Positions 23,903 to 36,274 of a DNA stretch of 64,000 bases are shown piece after piece. Origin of the DNA: Gordionus sp. m RMFG-2023. Its lineage: Eukaryota > Nematomorpha > Gordioida > Chordodea > Parachordodidae. The position numbers and the translations under genes are program-made. Below the pieces are notes generated by a model. That model ran no database searches, was not told the DNA's origin, and saw nothing but the letters and a program-made list of their open reading frames with translations. How positions within the stretch are numbered: position 1 is the stretch's first letter; each line of letters opens with the position of its first letter. The DNA lies in NCBI RefSeq assembly GCF_954871325.1, contig NC_088775.1:89655180-89719179 (forward strand), in the 5' to 3' direction.

Positions 23903-25216
23903 TTACGTGTATAATACATTAGAAATTTTACAATCTTTCGAAGAAGTCATAAGTAAGTCATTTTTTTTCCACTTTAATTCAATTTTAGAAGAATTTTCGT
24001 CATTTAATTCGAGGATGTAAAGATATGGTCGATAAATGCCAATTCCTCCGGGAATTAACTCAAAATGTCTATAAATCTTTTTTTCATATTTATAAATGGT
24101 GGCCCTCCCGTATAATTTCACTGTAATAGTTAGTATGCCATTAAAATCTAAAATCAAATCTATTCCAGTTATATATGGTACCATATTTGGGATTCTAAAA
24201 TTAATTATACAAACTTCACTTTCTGTAGACAATTTTTCAGAACTAAAATAATTTTCGGTATAATTAAATTTTTTTATAGAAATGTCACATATTTCGGTGT
24301 CATTTAACAAATGATGACGTTGTACTAATTCTTTTATGTCTAAGATATTGAATTCTCTTATATAAGAAATCGGATCGAATTTGTTTTCCGATAATTTAGA
24401 TATTATATTGTTTGAATCGTTAGAAATTAAATCTTTGGCGATTTCATTTTTGGCCCATTCTACCAGAAAGGCGAAAATAATTTGCTTTGGTATGTATTTT
24501 ATATCATTTAAAAATGTGATATATTTTTGTATTAGATCAACAGGTGAGTTTAGAAATTCATTTGAAGCAAACATGGTATAATAATTTTCTTTAAGACACT
24601 AAAATTGATCATTTTTATTGTATATAATGGAAAAATTTTGTAATATTTACATGAAAACAATTATTAATATCAATTTCTGGATGAATTTGCGATGCTAGGT
24701 ATAGTGTAAAAGCCCTATCATAATATTCTGTTTTCTTATTTACTTCTTCCACACATTTTGAAATTAAGTCCTCCAATAAATATTTTTTAGCTCCATATAA
24801 AATTTCTAAAATTTCATCAGCTCTCATTTCCCTAAAATCGACTTTGTCTGTGTATATATTCCTTATGGTATTTGTAGAAAATAAGTATATAATAAAAATA
24901 CATTGTATTTGTACAAATAATTTACTTTAAGATAACTTCGAAAGCTTTTACACTAAGATCTCTAATGCTTATGCAATTATTTTCCAATTTCACACTCCCA
25001 TAGAACATGGTATAAAACATTTCACTTTGACATGATAGAATAGGTTTATGGGCGTATATTATTTCCCCTTTCACCTTTAAAATGATAAACCAAAACTTTG
25101 TTTAAATGGAATTAAATAAATATTAAAACCTCGAAACTGACATCGGACATGTAAGAATTTTTGAACAATCTTTCATTTATTTTCGCGCGATCTTTAAATG
25201 ATTTAAAATTTTCCGT
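23903..25216 (-). CDS. BTB-domain protein, copy A (four exons)
   Basis: Exons 25216-25130, 25074-24926, 24861-24651 and 24598-23903 join in frame to about 380 residues. BTB/POZ domain: SYMSDVSFE, IYAHKPILSCQSEMFY, MFYGSVKLENNCISIRDLS, AFEVILK, NIYTDKVDF, LEILYGAKKYLL, LISKCVEEV. A BACK-like helical region follows, and then a C-terminal part shared by all family copies (IYKYEKK, ELIPGGIGIY, ELNDENSSKIELKW). BTB proteins of the BTBD type usually bring substrates to Cullin-3 ubiquitin ligase. The first intron is only 55 bp. Oddity: where copies B and C have ATGGAAAATTTT, this copy has ACGGAAAATTTT, so the usual start is lost; the next in-frame ATG is inside the BTB domain. It may use another start, an upstream exon, or be a pseudogene. 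Confidence 0.8.
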
Positions 25217-25354
25217 TATTTTCTATAATAAATATAAATATTTTAAAAAATTGAAACGCGGGAAAATATTTTTCGTATTTATTATTGTTTGGGTTAATTA
25301 AAATTTAAGAAAAAATAATCCTTTCATGATGAGGGTAGGTATTCTTGGTTCCAT

Positions 25355-27356
25355 GTCAATTCAGCGAAACTTTTATCGCGAAACACTTTTTCGCGAATGT
25401 CGTTTATCGCAAATGGATTTTATAGCGAAACTTTTATCGCTAATCCATAATAGCGAATACTATTCCGCGAAACAAATATCGCGAATTCATAATAGCGAAT
25501 ACTATTCAGCGAAACAAATATCGCGAATTTTCTATAGCGATAGAGGCCGAATTAATGGTAAAGCTTTGACATGAATTGCGAAGAGTACAAATTTATTTTA
25601 ATATATAATAAACTTTTAAATAAAATAAATTCCTTCCGATAAATATGTAGATTTGGATCTAATTTTTATATATTTTGACTTTAAAAATATGGATAATATT
25701 CGAATTCAAATTTAAATTTGTAAATTATAATTTGAAAAAAATTATTCACCAATATTTATATATAAAAGGATTGCAGTTGTCGCGCTTTCCCGCTTTTTAT
25801 CCTTTAGTCACTAAAAATCCCACCTCACTCTTAGAATATAGGAGGTATGGCCGGGCCTAAAAATTTTTGCAATTTACAAAATGAGAAAATTGAATAAGAC
25901 ACCTATTTAATCAAATATAGCCACTTTTTATAATTATTTTTTATTATCCTTCATTTATATACTCTTCTCAAAATTTAGAACATGTTTTTAACAAACCCCC
26001 CCCCCACCCTTGTCGTGGTAAATTATGTAAAAGTAAATAAATAAACACTTAACCCATTTTGCCATGATTTCCCGATATTGGAATATCTTTATTTTCTTGA
26101 TTTGGAACATTTTCTATTTATTTTCAAAAAATCCTGATTTTTTTAATTCCATTTTATTAGAAAAAAATGAGTAAAAGTGCTTACAAATTGAGTAGAAGCG
26201 TTTAGAGATGTTTTCATAAAAACGCTATGATTTAAATTGAACTGGTGTTATTTTAAAAAATGATGAAAACTATTTAACGTTTTAGTTAGACTTGTGAAAT
26301 CAGCAAAAATAAAAAACTAAAATAATTGAAGATCTAATGATTTATTCCATAATTTATTCTTCATAAATATTACAAATTTATGTAATAATAGAATTTTTTT
26401 TGATTAATCATAACTTTGCAGTTATTTCTATTTATTAAAATGCGAATAGAAGAAAAAGGAAAGGTCATAATATTGAAATGAATTAGTTGCTATTATGTCA
26501 AAGTTATATCGATGTGCATTATCTCAAAATTGTAATTAGGAGGCATTAATTATCAGTAAAATCTTCTATAATTAAAATAATCTGAGAAAATCAATAAAAA
26601 TTCTTAGCTTTTTATCTAGATTAGAAATAAAGTATTACTTTAAATGACATAAAGCACACTTTTAAATTTTATGTTGGGGGAGGGTTAACTTATTCTGGTA
26701 AAAACTTAACCCAAAATGTCCGCTCCATACTTACAACCATGAGTGAGTGAGACCAGGAAGACTAATATATTTTCTATCACATCAGATAGAGGTTACATGC
26801 TTATTAAATAAACAATACGTAATAAAATCTTCTTAAAACATTCGCGTTTATGATTTAAGAAACTTCGGTTTGTAAATTGATATTGAATATATCAATTTCA
26901 CTTAAAATGAATTCATAATTTTCGCGGTCATGCGCTCTCTATAATAATTTCGCGCAAATACATTCGCGGTAGAAAATTCGTTATAAATAGTTCGCGATTA
27001 AAGTTTCGCTATAACAAGTTCGCGATCAAAGTTTCGCTAAAATGTATTCACTCTAAAGTATTCGCGGTTTAGGTTTCGCGGAAATAAATTCGCGATAATG
27101 AGTTCGCGATCAAAGTTTCGCCAAAATGTATTCGCTATAAAGTATTCTAGGTTAAAATTTCGCGAAAATAAATTCGCTATAAAGAGTTCGCGATAAAAGT
27201 TTGGCTAAAATGTATTCGCTATAAAGTATTCGCGGTTAAGGTTACGCGGAAATAAATTCGCGATATTGTCTTCGCTATAAATGTTTCGCGGAAAAAAATT
27301 CGCGGAATTGGTATCGCTATAAAATTCCTTCACGATAAAAGTTTCGCTGAATTGAC
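25355..27356. mobile_element. Foldback-like element with TTCGCG repeat arms
   Basis: The left end GTCAATTCAGCGAAACTTTT is repeated in inverse at 27337-27356, with four further matching bases. Each arm is an array of short irregular repeats. The left arm (25355-25545) is built on GCGAAAC, ATCGCGAA and ATAGCGAATACTATT; the right arm (about 26920-27356) on TTCGCG, AGTTTCGCTA and AAATTCGCTATAAAG. The central 1.37 kb is AT-rich with no transposase seen. Long inverted arms made of short tandem repeats are the hallmark of foldback elements (Drosophila FB, Galileo). No target duplication could be identified, and the class is inferred from structure only. Confidence 0.7.
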
Positions 27357-27656
27357 CTGATACGCAAAAAAACATGGGGTGACCAAAAATTCACTTTACA
27401 ATTTTTTTTTTTATAATTCATTCAAAGTTATTTTAAATAAGGTTTTATCAGTTGCATAACTTCTGTAATATTTTGAAACAATTTTTATTCCAAGGATATA
27501 ATGTCTCAGAAAACTAATATTCAATCGTTTTAGACCCTAAAAAATATATTTTAAAATTTTGAGAAAAGCTGCAAAATAAAAAAGAAAGTTCCTATGAAAA
27601 TCATTTTCGGGAAAAAGAATTATCCAAATAAAAAAAATATGGTGACCATTAATTGA

Positions 27657-28432
27657 CATTTAAATGTGTATAAATTTTTGTATTATATCAATAGGCGAGT
27701 TTAGGAGATTTAGTTGAATTAAATACAAAACCTTACTCATAGTTTATGACGCTAAGAATTAAAATAGTCGTCAAAATATAAACTAATCAACATTTACCAC
27801 TAAATAATCTTCGATATCCATTTCTGAATGAATCGATGACGCCAAATATGATTTTAAAGCCCTAAAACTATCATCAGTTTCGATAATCTGAGGCTGAGTT
27901 ACATCATCACGGGAAATAGGAAAAGGAACGGCGTTCTCGTTACTAATATTAATTTCTTCTGCACATTTTGAGATTAAATCCTTCAGCATATATTTTTCTG
28001 CTCCATATAAAATCTCTAAAAGTAATTTGCTGTCCATACCTTTAAAATCAATTTCACCAGTGTATATATTCCTTAGTAGCGACAAGGTAAAATTTTTTAA
28101 TTAAATACGCATTTATATCGAAAATTTAACTTCAATATGATTTCAAAAGCCTTCTTTGACAGATCCTCAACGCGTACGCAACTATCCTCGAACTTCGCGT
28201 TACCATAAAACATGGTATAAAAGATTTCACTTTTACATGATAGAAAATTTTTATGAGCGTACATTATGTCCTCTCCCACCTTATATGATAAAATAAATGA
28301 AAGTTGGTTTAAATGGAAGAAGATATTATAAGATGTAAATATAACCTGGAATTTAATATCTGACATGTACGAATTATTATATAAACTTTCACCAGTTTTC
28401 GTGTGAATGCTCAATTCTCTAAAATTTTCCAT
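27657..28432 (-). pseudogene. BTB-domain gene, copy B (3'-truncated)
   Basis: Exon 1 28432-28346 (MENFRELSIHTK, SYMSD equivalent SYMSDIKFQ), a 66-bp intron, exon 2 28279-28131 (IMYAHKNFLSCKSEIFYTMF), exon 3 28071-27798 (NIYTGEIDFKGMDSKLLLE, MLKDLISKCAEEI). The first two exons have the same lengths as in copy A (87 and 149 nt). Exon 3 is longer by 63 nt, with an insertion rich in P, I, D and T. What would be exon 4 survives only as a short remnant at 27750-27657 (LLNSPIDIIQKF), which contains stops before AT-rich unrelated sequence. The ATG start is intact. It could still make a BTB-only protein, but loss of the C-terminal exon argues for a pseudogene. Confidence 0.75.
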
Positions 28433-28843
28433 TATGTTCCTAAATAAAAAACGACATTTTTATAAGCGCATTGTAAATATGTTACGTTTAATGATAGGTA
28501 AAATTCGCATGGTTAGATAGGATGTTAATTATTTAAATCGAATATTTTAATAATCCGTTATTAACACATATTTCGGGTTTAATCCATCCATGCAATAATG
28601 AAGGCTAACTGAAATTCACGCCCTTTGATTCATGGTTATGTTACATACCCAAACCAGCTACTCAACTATAAAAGTTGCTTAGTTACAAAATATTATATTA
28701 AAGTAAATTACACGATTTTTTCTAAAAAAATACTAAGCCTAGCGGGGAAAATAATATTCTTGCTTGTTTTATTAAAATGATATATTCCTTGGAATTAGGA
28801 CAAAAGTAATGGCTACCGAACTATTATATGTAACGAACCAGGC
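28433..28843. other. 5' flank of copy B, no gene seen
   Basis: AT-rich sequence between the copy B start codon and the hAT insertion at 28844. It should hold the copy B promoter; no motif stands out. Confidence 0.35.
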
Positions 28844-30793
28844 CAGTGGCGATGAGAGGGGGGGAGGTTGAAACCCCCCCCCCCCTCGGAAAAAAACTTT
28901 TTTTTAAAATTTTTTTCTTATTGCAAATAATTTTATTAATAAAATGGTTTCAATTTATAAATAAAATTATATACGATATGAAAATGAAATATATTTAAAA
29001 AAACAAATAAGAATTTTTAATTTTAAATGATATATATTGTTTTATAAAAATTTTAATTAATTTTTTAGATAAAAGAAAAATCATTTAATTCGGGAAATAT
29101 AATGAGAAAGTAAGGGTGATCGCTAAGGGAATAAAAATTTTAAACCTAGAATTGTTTGTAGATAGTCCAATCGTTCAAATATTGATGCATCTACGATTGA
29201 TGATTTTTATAAAATAAATATTTTTACTCCCCTTATTGATACATTTTTATTTCAATTAAAGGAAAGATTTATTAGTCACAATTTTATTTTAAGCAGCTTT
29301 TATTTTCTTTTGACGGTTGAGTCTAAATACACTTGGAACGCGAGAGGATATTAAGAAAATCTCAGAGTTTTATTCTGATGAATTATCAAGATCGTATGTC
29401 AACTTACTTTGTGATGTCAAATTTTGGTATAAAAATTTTGACAGAATAGAGTACTCTTTGAGACCAAAATATGCTTTGCAGGCCTCCATGTATAATTGCA
29501 CTTTAGATTCCCTGCCTAATATCAAAACATTGCTTTTTTACCTTAGCTACCTTACCAATTAGCACCTGCACTAATGAAAGGTCTTTTTCAACTTTAAAAA
29601 GGTTAAAAACCTATTTAAGAAATCGTACCAGTGAAAGCCGTTTAAATGGATTCGCAATATTAAATATTTATAAGGAGATTATTCTAGATAAAAACTTAAT
29701 CTCAGAGAAAAGTAGACCTCTTTTTATAAATTCAAATTATAAAATTGCTATATTATTATAATACAATCTTAATTATAAAATTTTTATATTCAAAACGTAA
29801 TTATAATGAATTCTTAGTCATAATATTTATGTAATATACTATTTTTAATAAAAAATATTGCATTTGCACTAAGAATTAATGATCTGCATAGGGCCTAATT
29901 TTTCAAGCCCAGCCCTGCCCGAAATTATTTTATAAAAAGTCCGAAATTTTTTTTAAAAAGTTTTGTCGGCCGGGCCCGAATTTATTTAATCATAGAAATT
30001 CATTATTATAATTACTCAAAATAAAAAATATATGTTATATGGCGTCTAGTTTTTATAAAATCAAATATTTTTATTTAACATAAAATTGATATATTTTAAA
30101 AAATTTACAAGGCCCGACCCAACCCGGCCCGAATTTTTAAAAAAATATTAGGCCCGACTGAGCCCGACTTTCCTACTTTTGCGGATCTCTAATAAGAATT
30201 ATTTATGTTTTATTAATATACTCATTTATATTCATTATATTATAATTGTTAAATTAGATTTTTTTTTAAATACCGCACAAGAATTACTCATATTTTATTG
30301 TAATTCTATTTTTTTTTTAAATATAGTTATTTAGAATAAATCTTTAATATAATCTGTATAAAATTACATTTTGAAATTTATTTTATTGTATAAAATAATA
30401 AATAAAATCTATATCTATAATGAAATTTTCTGCAAAATTTTGTTATATGCAAAAATTTAATTAAAATTATTATTTTTAACATAGAATAAGATATATTGAG
30501 TGATCATAAAAAATGGGAGGTTTGGGGAAGGGGGGCGATCTTATTCTTCTTCCTACACCGAATGGTTTGAATTAATTTACAATTGACTAAACTTTGATAA
30601 AATTTTCAGAATAACGCTTTCAGTCACGTATTAATCATAAATTTGGCCAAAATTTAGTTACTAAAATTTTTTCATTTATGCTGGCTACTATCGTGGTTAA
30701 GCACCAATAAAGCACAAAATTGAGAAATTTTTAAAATGTGGCAAAAATTTTAACCCCCCCCCCCCCCATGGATCAATCTTGGCTACGCCACTG
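28844..30793 (+). mobile_element. hAT-family DNA transposon with nested MITE
   Basis: Ends CAGTGGCGATGAG and (inverse) CAGTGGCGTAGCC, each with C/G runs just inside. Flanks AACCAGGC (28836-28843) and AACCAGAC (30794-30801) match at 7 of 8. Transposase remnants on the plus strand: 29317-29562 (LNTLGTREDIKKISEFYSDEL) and then, in another frame, LPISTCTNERSFSTLKRLKT and RLNGFAILNIYKEI near 29555-29680, the hAT dimerisation region. It is the same broad family as 5635-7162. A 315-bp MITE sits inside it (29877-30191). Frameshifted and probably dead. Confidence 0.85.
29877..30191. repeat. 315-bp GC-patterned hAT MITE nested in a hAT
   Basis: Ends TAATGATCTGCATAGGGCC and (inverse) TAGAGATCCGCAAAAG. 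Flanks CTAAGAAT (29869-29876) and ATAAGAAT (30192-30199) match at 7 of 8. The interior has GGCCCGA/CCCGACC blocks. It resembles the ends of the hAT at 11990, which could have supplied its transposase. Confidence 0.8.
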
Positions 30794-30801
30794 AACCAGA
30801 C

Positions 30802-33780
30802 GAAAATTTTGTCAATAAGACTTGGTTTTAGCCAAAAACAAACAGTTTCAATATAAAAAACGAAGAAATCAACTAATGATCTTAGCAGATTTTATTTCAA
30901 TATGTGCCTGGAGATATAGAACAATCATTATCCCTTACCCCAAGAAACAATTTCAATTTCTGGGATATCATCAGACCCAGCCCATGTGGAACTGTAAAAT
31001 AGAACTACAAAAATCTTACTGAGCTTAAAAATTTACAAATCCGAGAAGTAAAAAATTATTTATATAAATACAAGCCCACTCTATTTGTATAATGAAGGTA
31101 ACAAATAAATACTTCACTTAAGATATTTAAAAATAATAGAACAACTCAAAATAACCTTTCATTAAAATAAAGGTAAATTTCTTATTCACAACTCATATAA
31201 GAAAAATTTATTTCTGACATCCATAATCAAATAAAGGGCAAAATTTTTTTTAACCCATTATCAAATAATGGATAAATATGTTATTCTAGGTCATTCTTGA
31301 TGGGTTATCTGATAGTATATATATATATATATATATAATGAACTTTTACCTCCATATTAGTAAGAAAGTAATCTTCTATAAAAATAATAAGTAGGACCAC
31401 AAGGTTATCCATTACTCACAGTGTTACAGGCCTGGCCCAGGTGTTTTCAAAAAATTTTTAGACTTGGCACAAGTATATTTTAAAAAAATTAGAAAATATG
31501 GGCCAGCCCGGGCTTAGGGCCTGTAGGTCTTTGAAATATATTAAACAGATATATGTATTGCCCTACAAAACCTTCTTCAGATTAAATTAATAAGTTATAA
31601 ATTTCAAATGTATTAAACATAAAGACATTTTTAGATTATTCAAATCAGTCCCAAAGCTCTTAAATCTGAAATTTTGGGCCGGGCTGTACAAAAAAATAGT
31701 GGTCAGGACATGTACATTTTTAATAATATATATTTGATGAATAAAATAGGGTGTTTTTAATTTAGTCACTCCCCAATATCATAAATAGTTATGTAGTTCG
31801 GTTCATCAACATATATTTTGGTTTAGGCAAGAAAACTATAGTTAAAAATTGAAACTGGCTGGGCTAGGAAAACTAAATTCATTCTGGGCTGGTTATGAGA
31901 ATTTTGTCATTTTCCAACAACTGATTCACATATATGTTACAATTATTTGTTCATATTAAAGGTACTATAAATATATACTTCATTAACATATCCTATAAAA
32001 ATAATATTAAAAAATTTAAATAAGCTCTTATCAAAACAAAGATAATTTATTGATTCACACCTCATAAAATAGGTTATTTTATTATTCCTCCATTATCAAA
32101 TAACAAAGGGGTCATTTCTGATTACCAATAATCAAATAAAGGAGAAATTTATTATTCCCCATCATTTTTGACAGGAACAATTTTTATATACAAGTAAACT
32201 ATAATAATAAGACTACTCTATGAAAAGATGAGATATTAGGGCTGAAAGATGCTTCAAATAAGTTGAGAGCCCAGTCCTTATTTTTTAATTTCAGAATAGC
32301 AAAATTGAGAAAATTTTTTTAAAGATAGAAATTTATATCAAAAAAATTCACAATCTTATAAATAATTTATGCTTAGTTGTGAATACCTATATTTGCTGAA
32401 CCTTTAGAAAATTATTTTAAAACACCTTTGTAATGTGATAGTCCCTTATATATTGCTGTTGGAGAGTGAAGTATATAAAAAATAAGGCTTTATTGTATTA
32501 AAATAAAATATATTAGATTTAGAAAAGTATATATTTTTTTGTACCTTCAACTATGCAGATGTTAGTAATGGATAAATCATAAAGTTTTTAATCAATGTAA
32601 GCTAAATGAATGAAATAATTATGTTAAATGAATATTCTGATTCTCTCATCAGCTTTCAAAATTCTAAAACTATGGTTGAAAGTAAAACTCTTTATTAAAA
32701 TATCTATATTAAGATCCATTAATATTATTTTATAGTTGAGTTTAAAAAATTGAGAAAAGTAAAATATAATATAATTTATGAATAATCACCATATGCATAG
32801 TAGTACCTCAAGTCGATTGTGATTTTGAAACGAAAATTAAGGGTTCGATAATGGTAAATGGCAAAAAATTAGTCTTCTTAAATTTTAAATTGTACGGGTA
32901 AAATAAAACTGTGAATTGACAGGTAATCTGAGAATGAACATGTAAACTGAGAATGAACTTCATAATTCCAAAAATAATGATGGTCTTCAATTTTTTTTTC
33001 TGTTTTATTTATATTTATATATGTTAGTTTACACAAAATGAGCCAAAAGAAAAATATATTTATTAAACCAAAAATATTTTTAAAAATGACTAAACTGAAT
33101 GGACATCATAACTCCAAAAATAATGAATGAAACTTCAAAGTTTTTTTATGAATTTATAAATTCGTACCAAATAAATTAATCCAAAGCAAAGAATTATGCC
33201 TTTATAATTCATATTTTTTTAATTAAAAACTTAATTTTATATATATTACGCCATCTAACGGGAATATATTTATTAATTAAAAATTTTATTATAAGTTTTA
33301 TATTTTCTATATATTATATCATTTTTTATACATATTATAGATTTATGGACTATATTTTCTTCCATATTCTGTTTTATTTAATTAGATAATTTTAATTTTG
33401 GATAAATTTGATATATTATAAAAACATTTTATTTATATTTTAAAATATAATTAATAGGTTATAAATTAAAAGTAAATTTTACGAATACCTTCGTAGTCAA
33501 TGTCAATGGAATAGATTATCCCGAAATCTTTCTGAAAAGATTTCTATAAATTTTTAGAAAAAAAAACCAAATATATTATGGAAAATGTAGAATATAATTA
33601 ATATTATTTGTTAGATTTATTATTTATTTTAACAAATTTTTTACATCCAGACACGATACTTTTCACCACTTTCATTTATAATTTCATACACTCATCTCAA
33701 AAATGCTTTTAAGATCTTCAAACAAAGACCTCGTATTATAGATTCGAATCAAATATGGGCCCAACCTGATTCCATCACCA
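30802..33780. other. AT-rich non-coding tract with diverged repeats
   Basis: No gene was seen. Two diverged copies of a roughly 250-bp segment can be matched (about 31080-31330 and 31960-32230; shared CAAATAAAGG.AAATTT and TTATTCACA/GATTCACACCTCAT). GC patches with GGCCTGGCCC and GGGCCAGCCCGGGC occur near 31433-31520, and an (AT)n run near 31317-31337. Confidence 0.45.
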
Positions 33781-33789
33781 AAACTTTGT

Positions 33790-33912
33790 GGTGAGGTCAC
33801 GGTCCGGTCTTTGGTCCGGACTGGACTGATACCCTCGGACCGGACCACGGTTCTTAAGGAAAGGATCGATCCAGACCGTGGTAATAAAAAGACCGGTCCA
33901 GAACCGGTCTTT
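33790..33912. repeat. GC-rich GGTCCGG/CCGGACC palindromic patch
   Basis: Repeated GGTCCGG, CGGACC and GACCGGTCC motifs, including AGACCGGTCCAGAACCGGTCTTT, which folds on itself. It looks like the end or centre of a MITE, but matching outer ends were not found. Confidence 0.45.
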
Positions 33913-34042
33913 TTATTTGTTTAAAAAACATATTTTTTTTAACCTAATTTAATTTGTTTTATTATTTTATTAAATATAAGAGTATTATATAAACAATAAA
34001 TTTTATCCAATGGTATTGAAGAAAGTGATTTTGTGCTTGTTA

Positions 34043-34485
34043 AGGGCATATTAAAATTAAGAGTAAATTGTGTTTTTGAGATATTTCCATTTTCATCGTT
34101 AGAAGTATATATTTTATGTTTTATCAGATCTGCTTAAAGTACCTAATTATTTTATTAAGAATAAGGTTAAGTTATTTTGACAATGAATTATTCAGACAGT
34201 TTCTTAAGGAAAAATAGACTATATAAATAATAACCAAAATATATTAATAATAATACTGCTTATTTTGATGAGGGCATATTAAAATTAAGAGTAAATTGTG
34301 ATTTTGAGATATTTCCATTTTCATCATTAGGAGTATATATTTTATGTTTTATCAGATCTGCTTAAAGTACCTAATTATTTTATTAAGAATAAGGTTAAGT
34401 TATTTTGACAATGAATTATTCAGTCAGTTTCTTAAGGAAAAATACAAAATATTTTAATAATAATACTGCTTATTTTGATTAATTT
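34043..34485. repeat. 228-bp near-identical tandem duplication
   Basis: AGGGCATATTAAAATTAAGA starts both copies (34043 and 34271). They differ at only a few positions, apart from a short deletion in the second copy after AAGGAAAAATA. It is non-coding, and the high identity implies a recent event. Confidence 0.92.
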
Positions 34486-34489
34486 ATTG

Positions 34490-36090
34490 CTTAAAAAATT
34501 ATAAACAATTATTTTGTACTTGTTGCTGACGATACATTAAATTTTGTACTGCAGTGAACACATACTCATGATTTTTATTGGGAATATAAGTAAAATGTTT
34601 CTTGGACAAATTTATGGTTTTCATATTGTAAAATAAAAATTAACAAAATCTAAAATAACTCATCTAGAGTTTTACTTGGATTCTCAACTGAGAAATCATT
34701 TTAATGGCTCAAAAATTAATATTACTTTATATATAGGATTTTAATCATTAGTATTTTTTAACCGACGCATTTGATCAAAATTTAGAATCTCTAACAATAA
34801 ATTTTTATAGTTAAATTTCCCCTCCCACTCATCTCCATTAATTTTTTAATATATATTATTTATTGAAGATAAACACTTAACAATATAATTGCTGGTAAAA
34901 TTTTGATTTCCCACACCTACTGGTTAAAATTCAAATCAAAATCGTCGTTTTTACAAATTTTCAATAAATATAGATTTTCTGAGTGTCTATTTGTTTTATT
35001 TCAATAAAATATATATTATCCTCCCTCCCCAACTAGAGCTGGTTTTACGGGTCTGCCTAGCTGGCATCATTTTTTTATTCTGCTGGCATTTCGTAAAAAA
35101 ATTTTTAAACGGGCTATAATACAAATTTTACGCCTGTAAAATTGTTGACTAGTGTAACAAAATTTTCCATTTTTGAACTGTAATTTTTCTTAATTTTTAG
35201 CACAAATTTTTTTTTTTTTAAATGAGAAGGAAAAAATAGCGGGATAAATATCTTGATTAACAAGACGTGCTGACCAGCTCGTTTAATCTTAATAGGAAGA
35301 TTCAATGTCCGTATAGACCGACTTGTGAAAGATCTATAATCAAAACAACAATCTATAATAAATTAACGAAAAACTTCTAATTCTAAAAGATTATCTTATT
35401 ATCAGGTCAAGTTCGAGTGGCTTAAAAAAAAATAGCACAACACTAAAAATTCTAACCAATAAATAAAATTTAATATTTTATAACCTATTACAGAGGTTAT
35501 GAAATATTTATATTATCTCAAGACAAATGATATATCATCAGAACCTATATCATCACAACCTGACAATGATTCTCCATTAAACATTTTTAATAGCATTATA
35601 TAAATTATTTATTTTTTATAAAAATGTATTTTGTATATTTTTAATAAATGATGTTGTAAGATATTAGAATTGATATTATTTTAAGTTTGAGGTTCATTCC
35701 TCAAGATTTTAAATAGCTCAAGAGGCTACACCTAGAATAGTGTCCATATTAAGATTTAATATATTAAATAAATTTTTCTTAATATTCAATCTATTTATTT
35801 ATATCATTTAATAACATAATTGTCTATAAAAATTAAACATGTAACACAATTTAATATAAAATATTTTCATAAATAAATTTAATACAATATAAATATAAAA
35901 ATTTAATAATTTATAAAATTTTTATATTTGTCTCTAATAATTTTTGATTCCATTGAAGTAGAATTATTTTCCCTGCTAGGTAAGAAAGGTCTTGTAGTGA
36001 TGTTTATCATTGTTGTATCTAATTTGGATGATTACATAAAGCAGGCAGATCAAGTGTATGGTTCACCAACTATTAATATATTTTTAAGAT
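34490..36090. other. AT-rich non-coding tract
   Basis: No coding signal is supported. A GC patch at 35034-35090 (CTAGAGCTGGTTTTACGGG ... GCTGGCAT) resembles a transposon end, without a visible partner. Confidence 0.4.
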
Positions 36091-36094
36091 ATAA

Positions 36095-36270
36095 TAAAAT
36101 TAATAGAATGTAACCTCTATATAAAGAGCTATTTCTAAATACTCCACCATCACTCTGCTTTCCATATGCTCCCACATCTATAAAAATAAATTGATATAGA
36201 TATGTTTTCCATCTATAGCCCCAAAACAATTTGGAAATCCTGATTGAAGCAGGAATTCCTGGGAAAACTA
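36095..36270 (-). pseudogene. PIF/Harbinger transposase fragment
   Basis: The minus strand carries two hallmark pieces of the DDE_Tnp_4 domain: GFPNCFGAIDGKHI (first catalytic D) and then, in another frame, DVGAYGKQSDGGVFRNSSLY (second catalytic D). In intact transposases these motifs lie about 50 residues further apart, so there is an internal deletion plus a frameshift. No terminal repeats were found. Confidence 0.7.
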
Positions 36271-36274
36271 AAGA

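Noticed and set aside
25326-25574. 82-residue frame with internal repeats RIHNSEYYSAKQIS
   Set aside because: It is translation of the repeat arm of the foldback-like element, not a gene.
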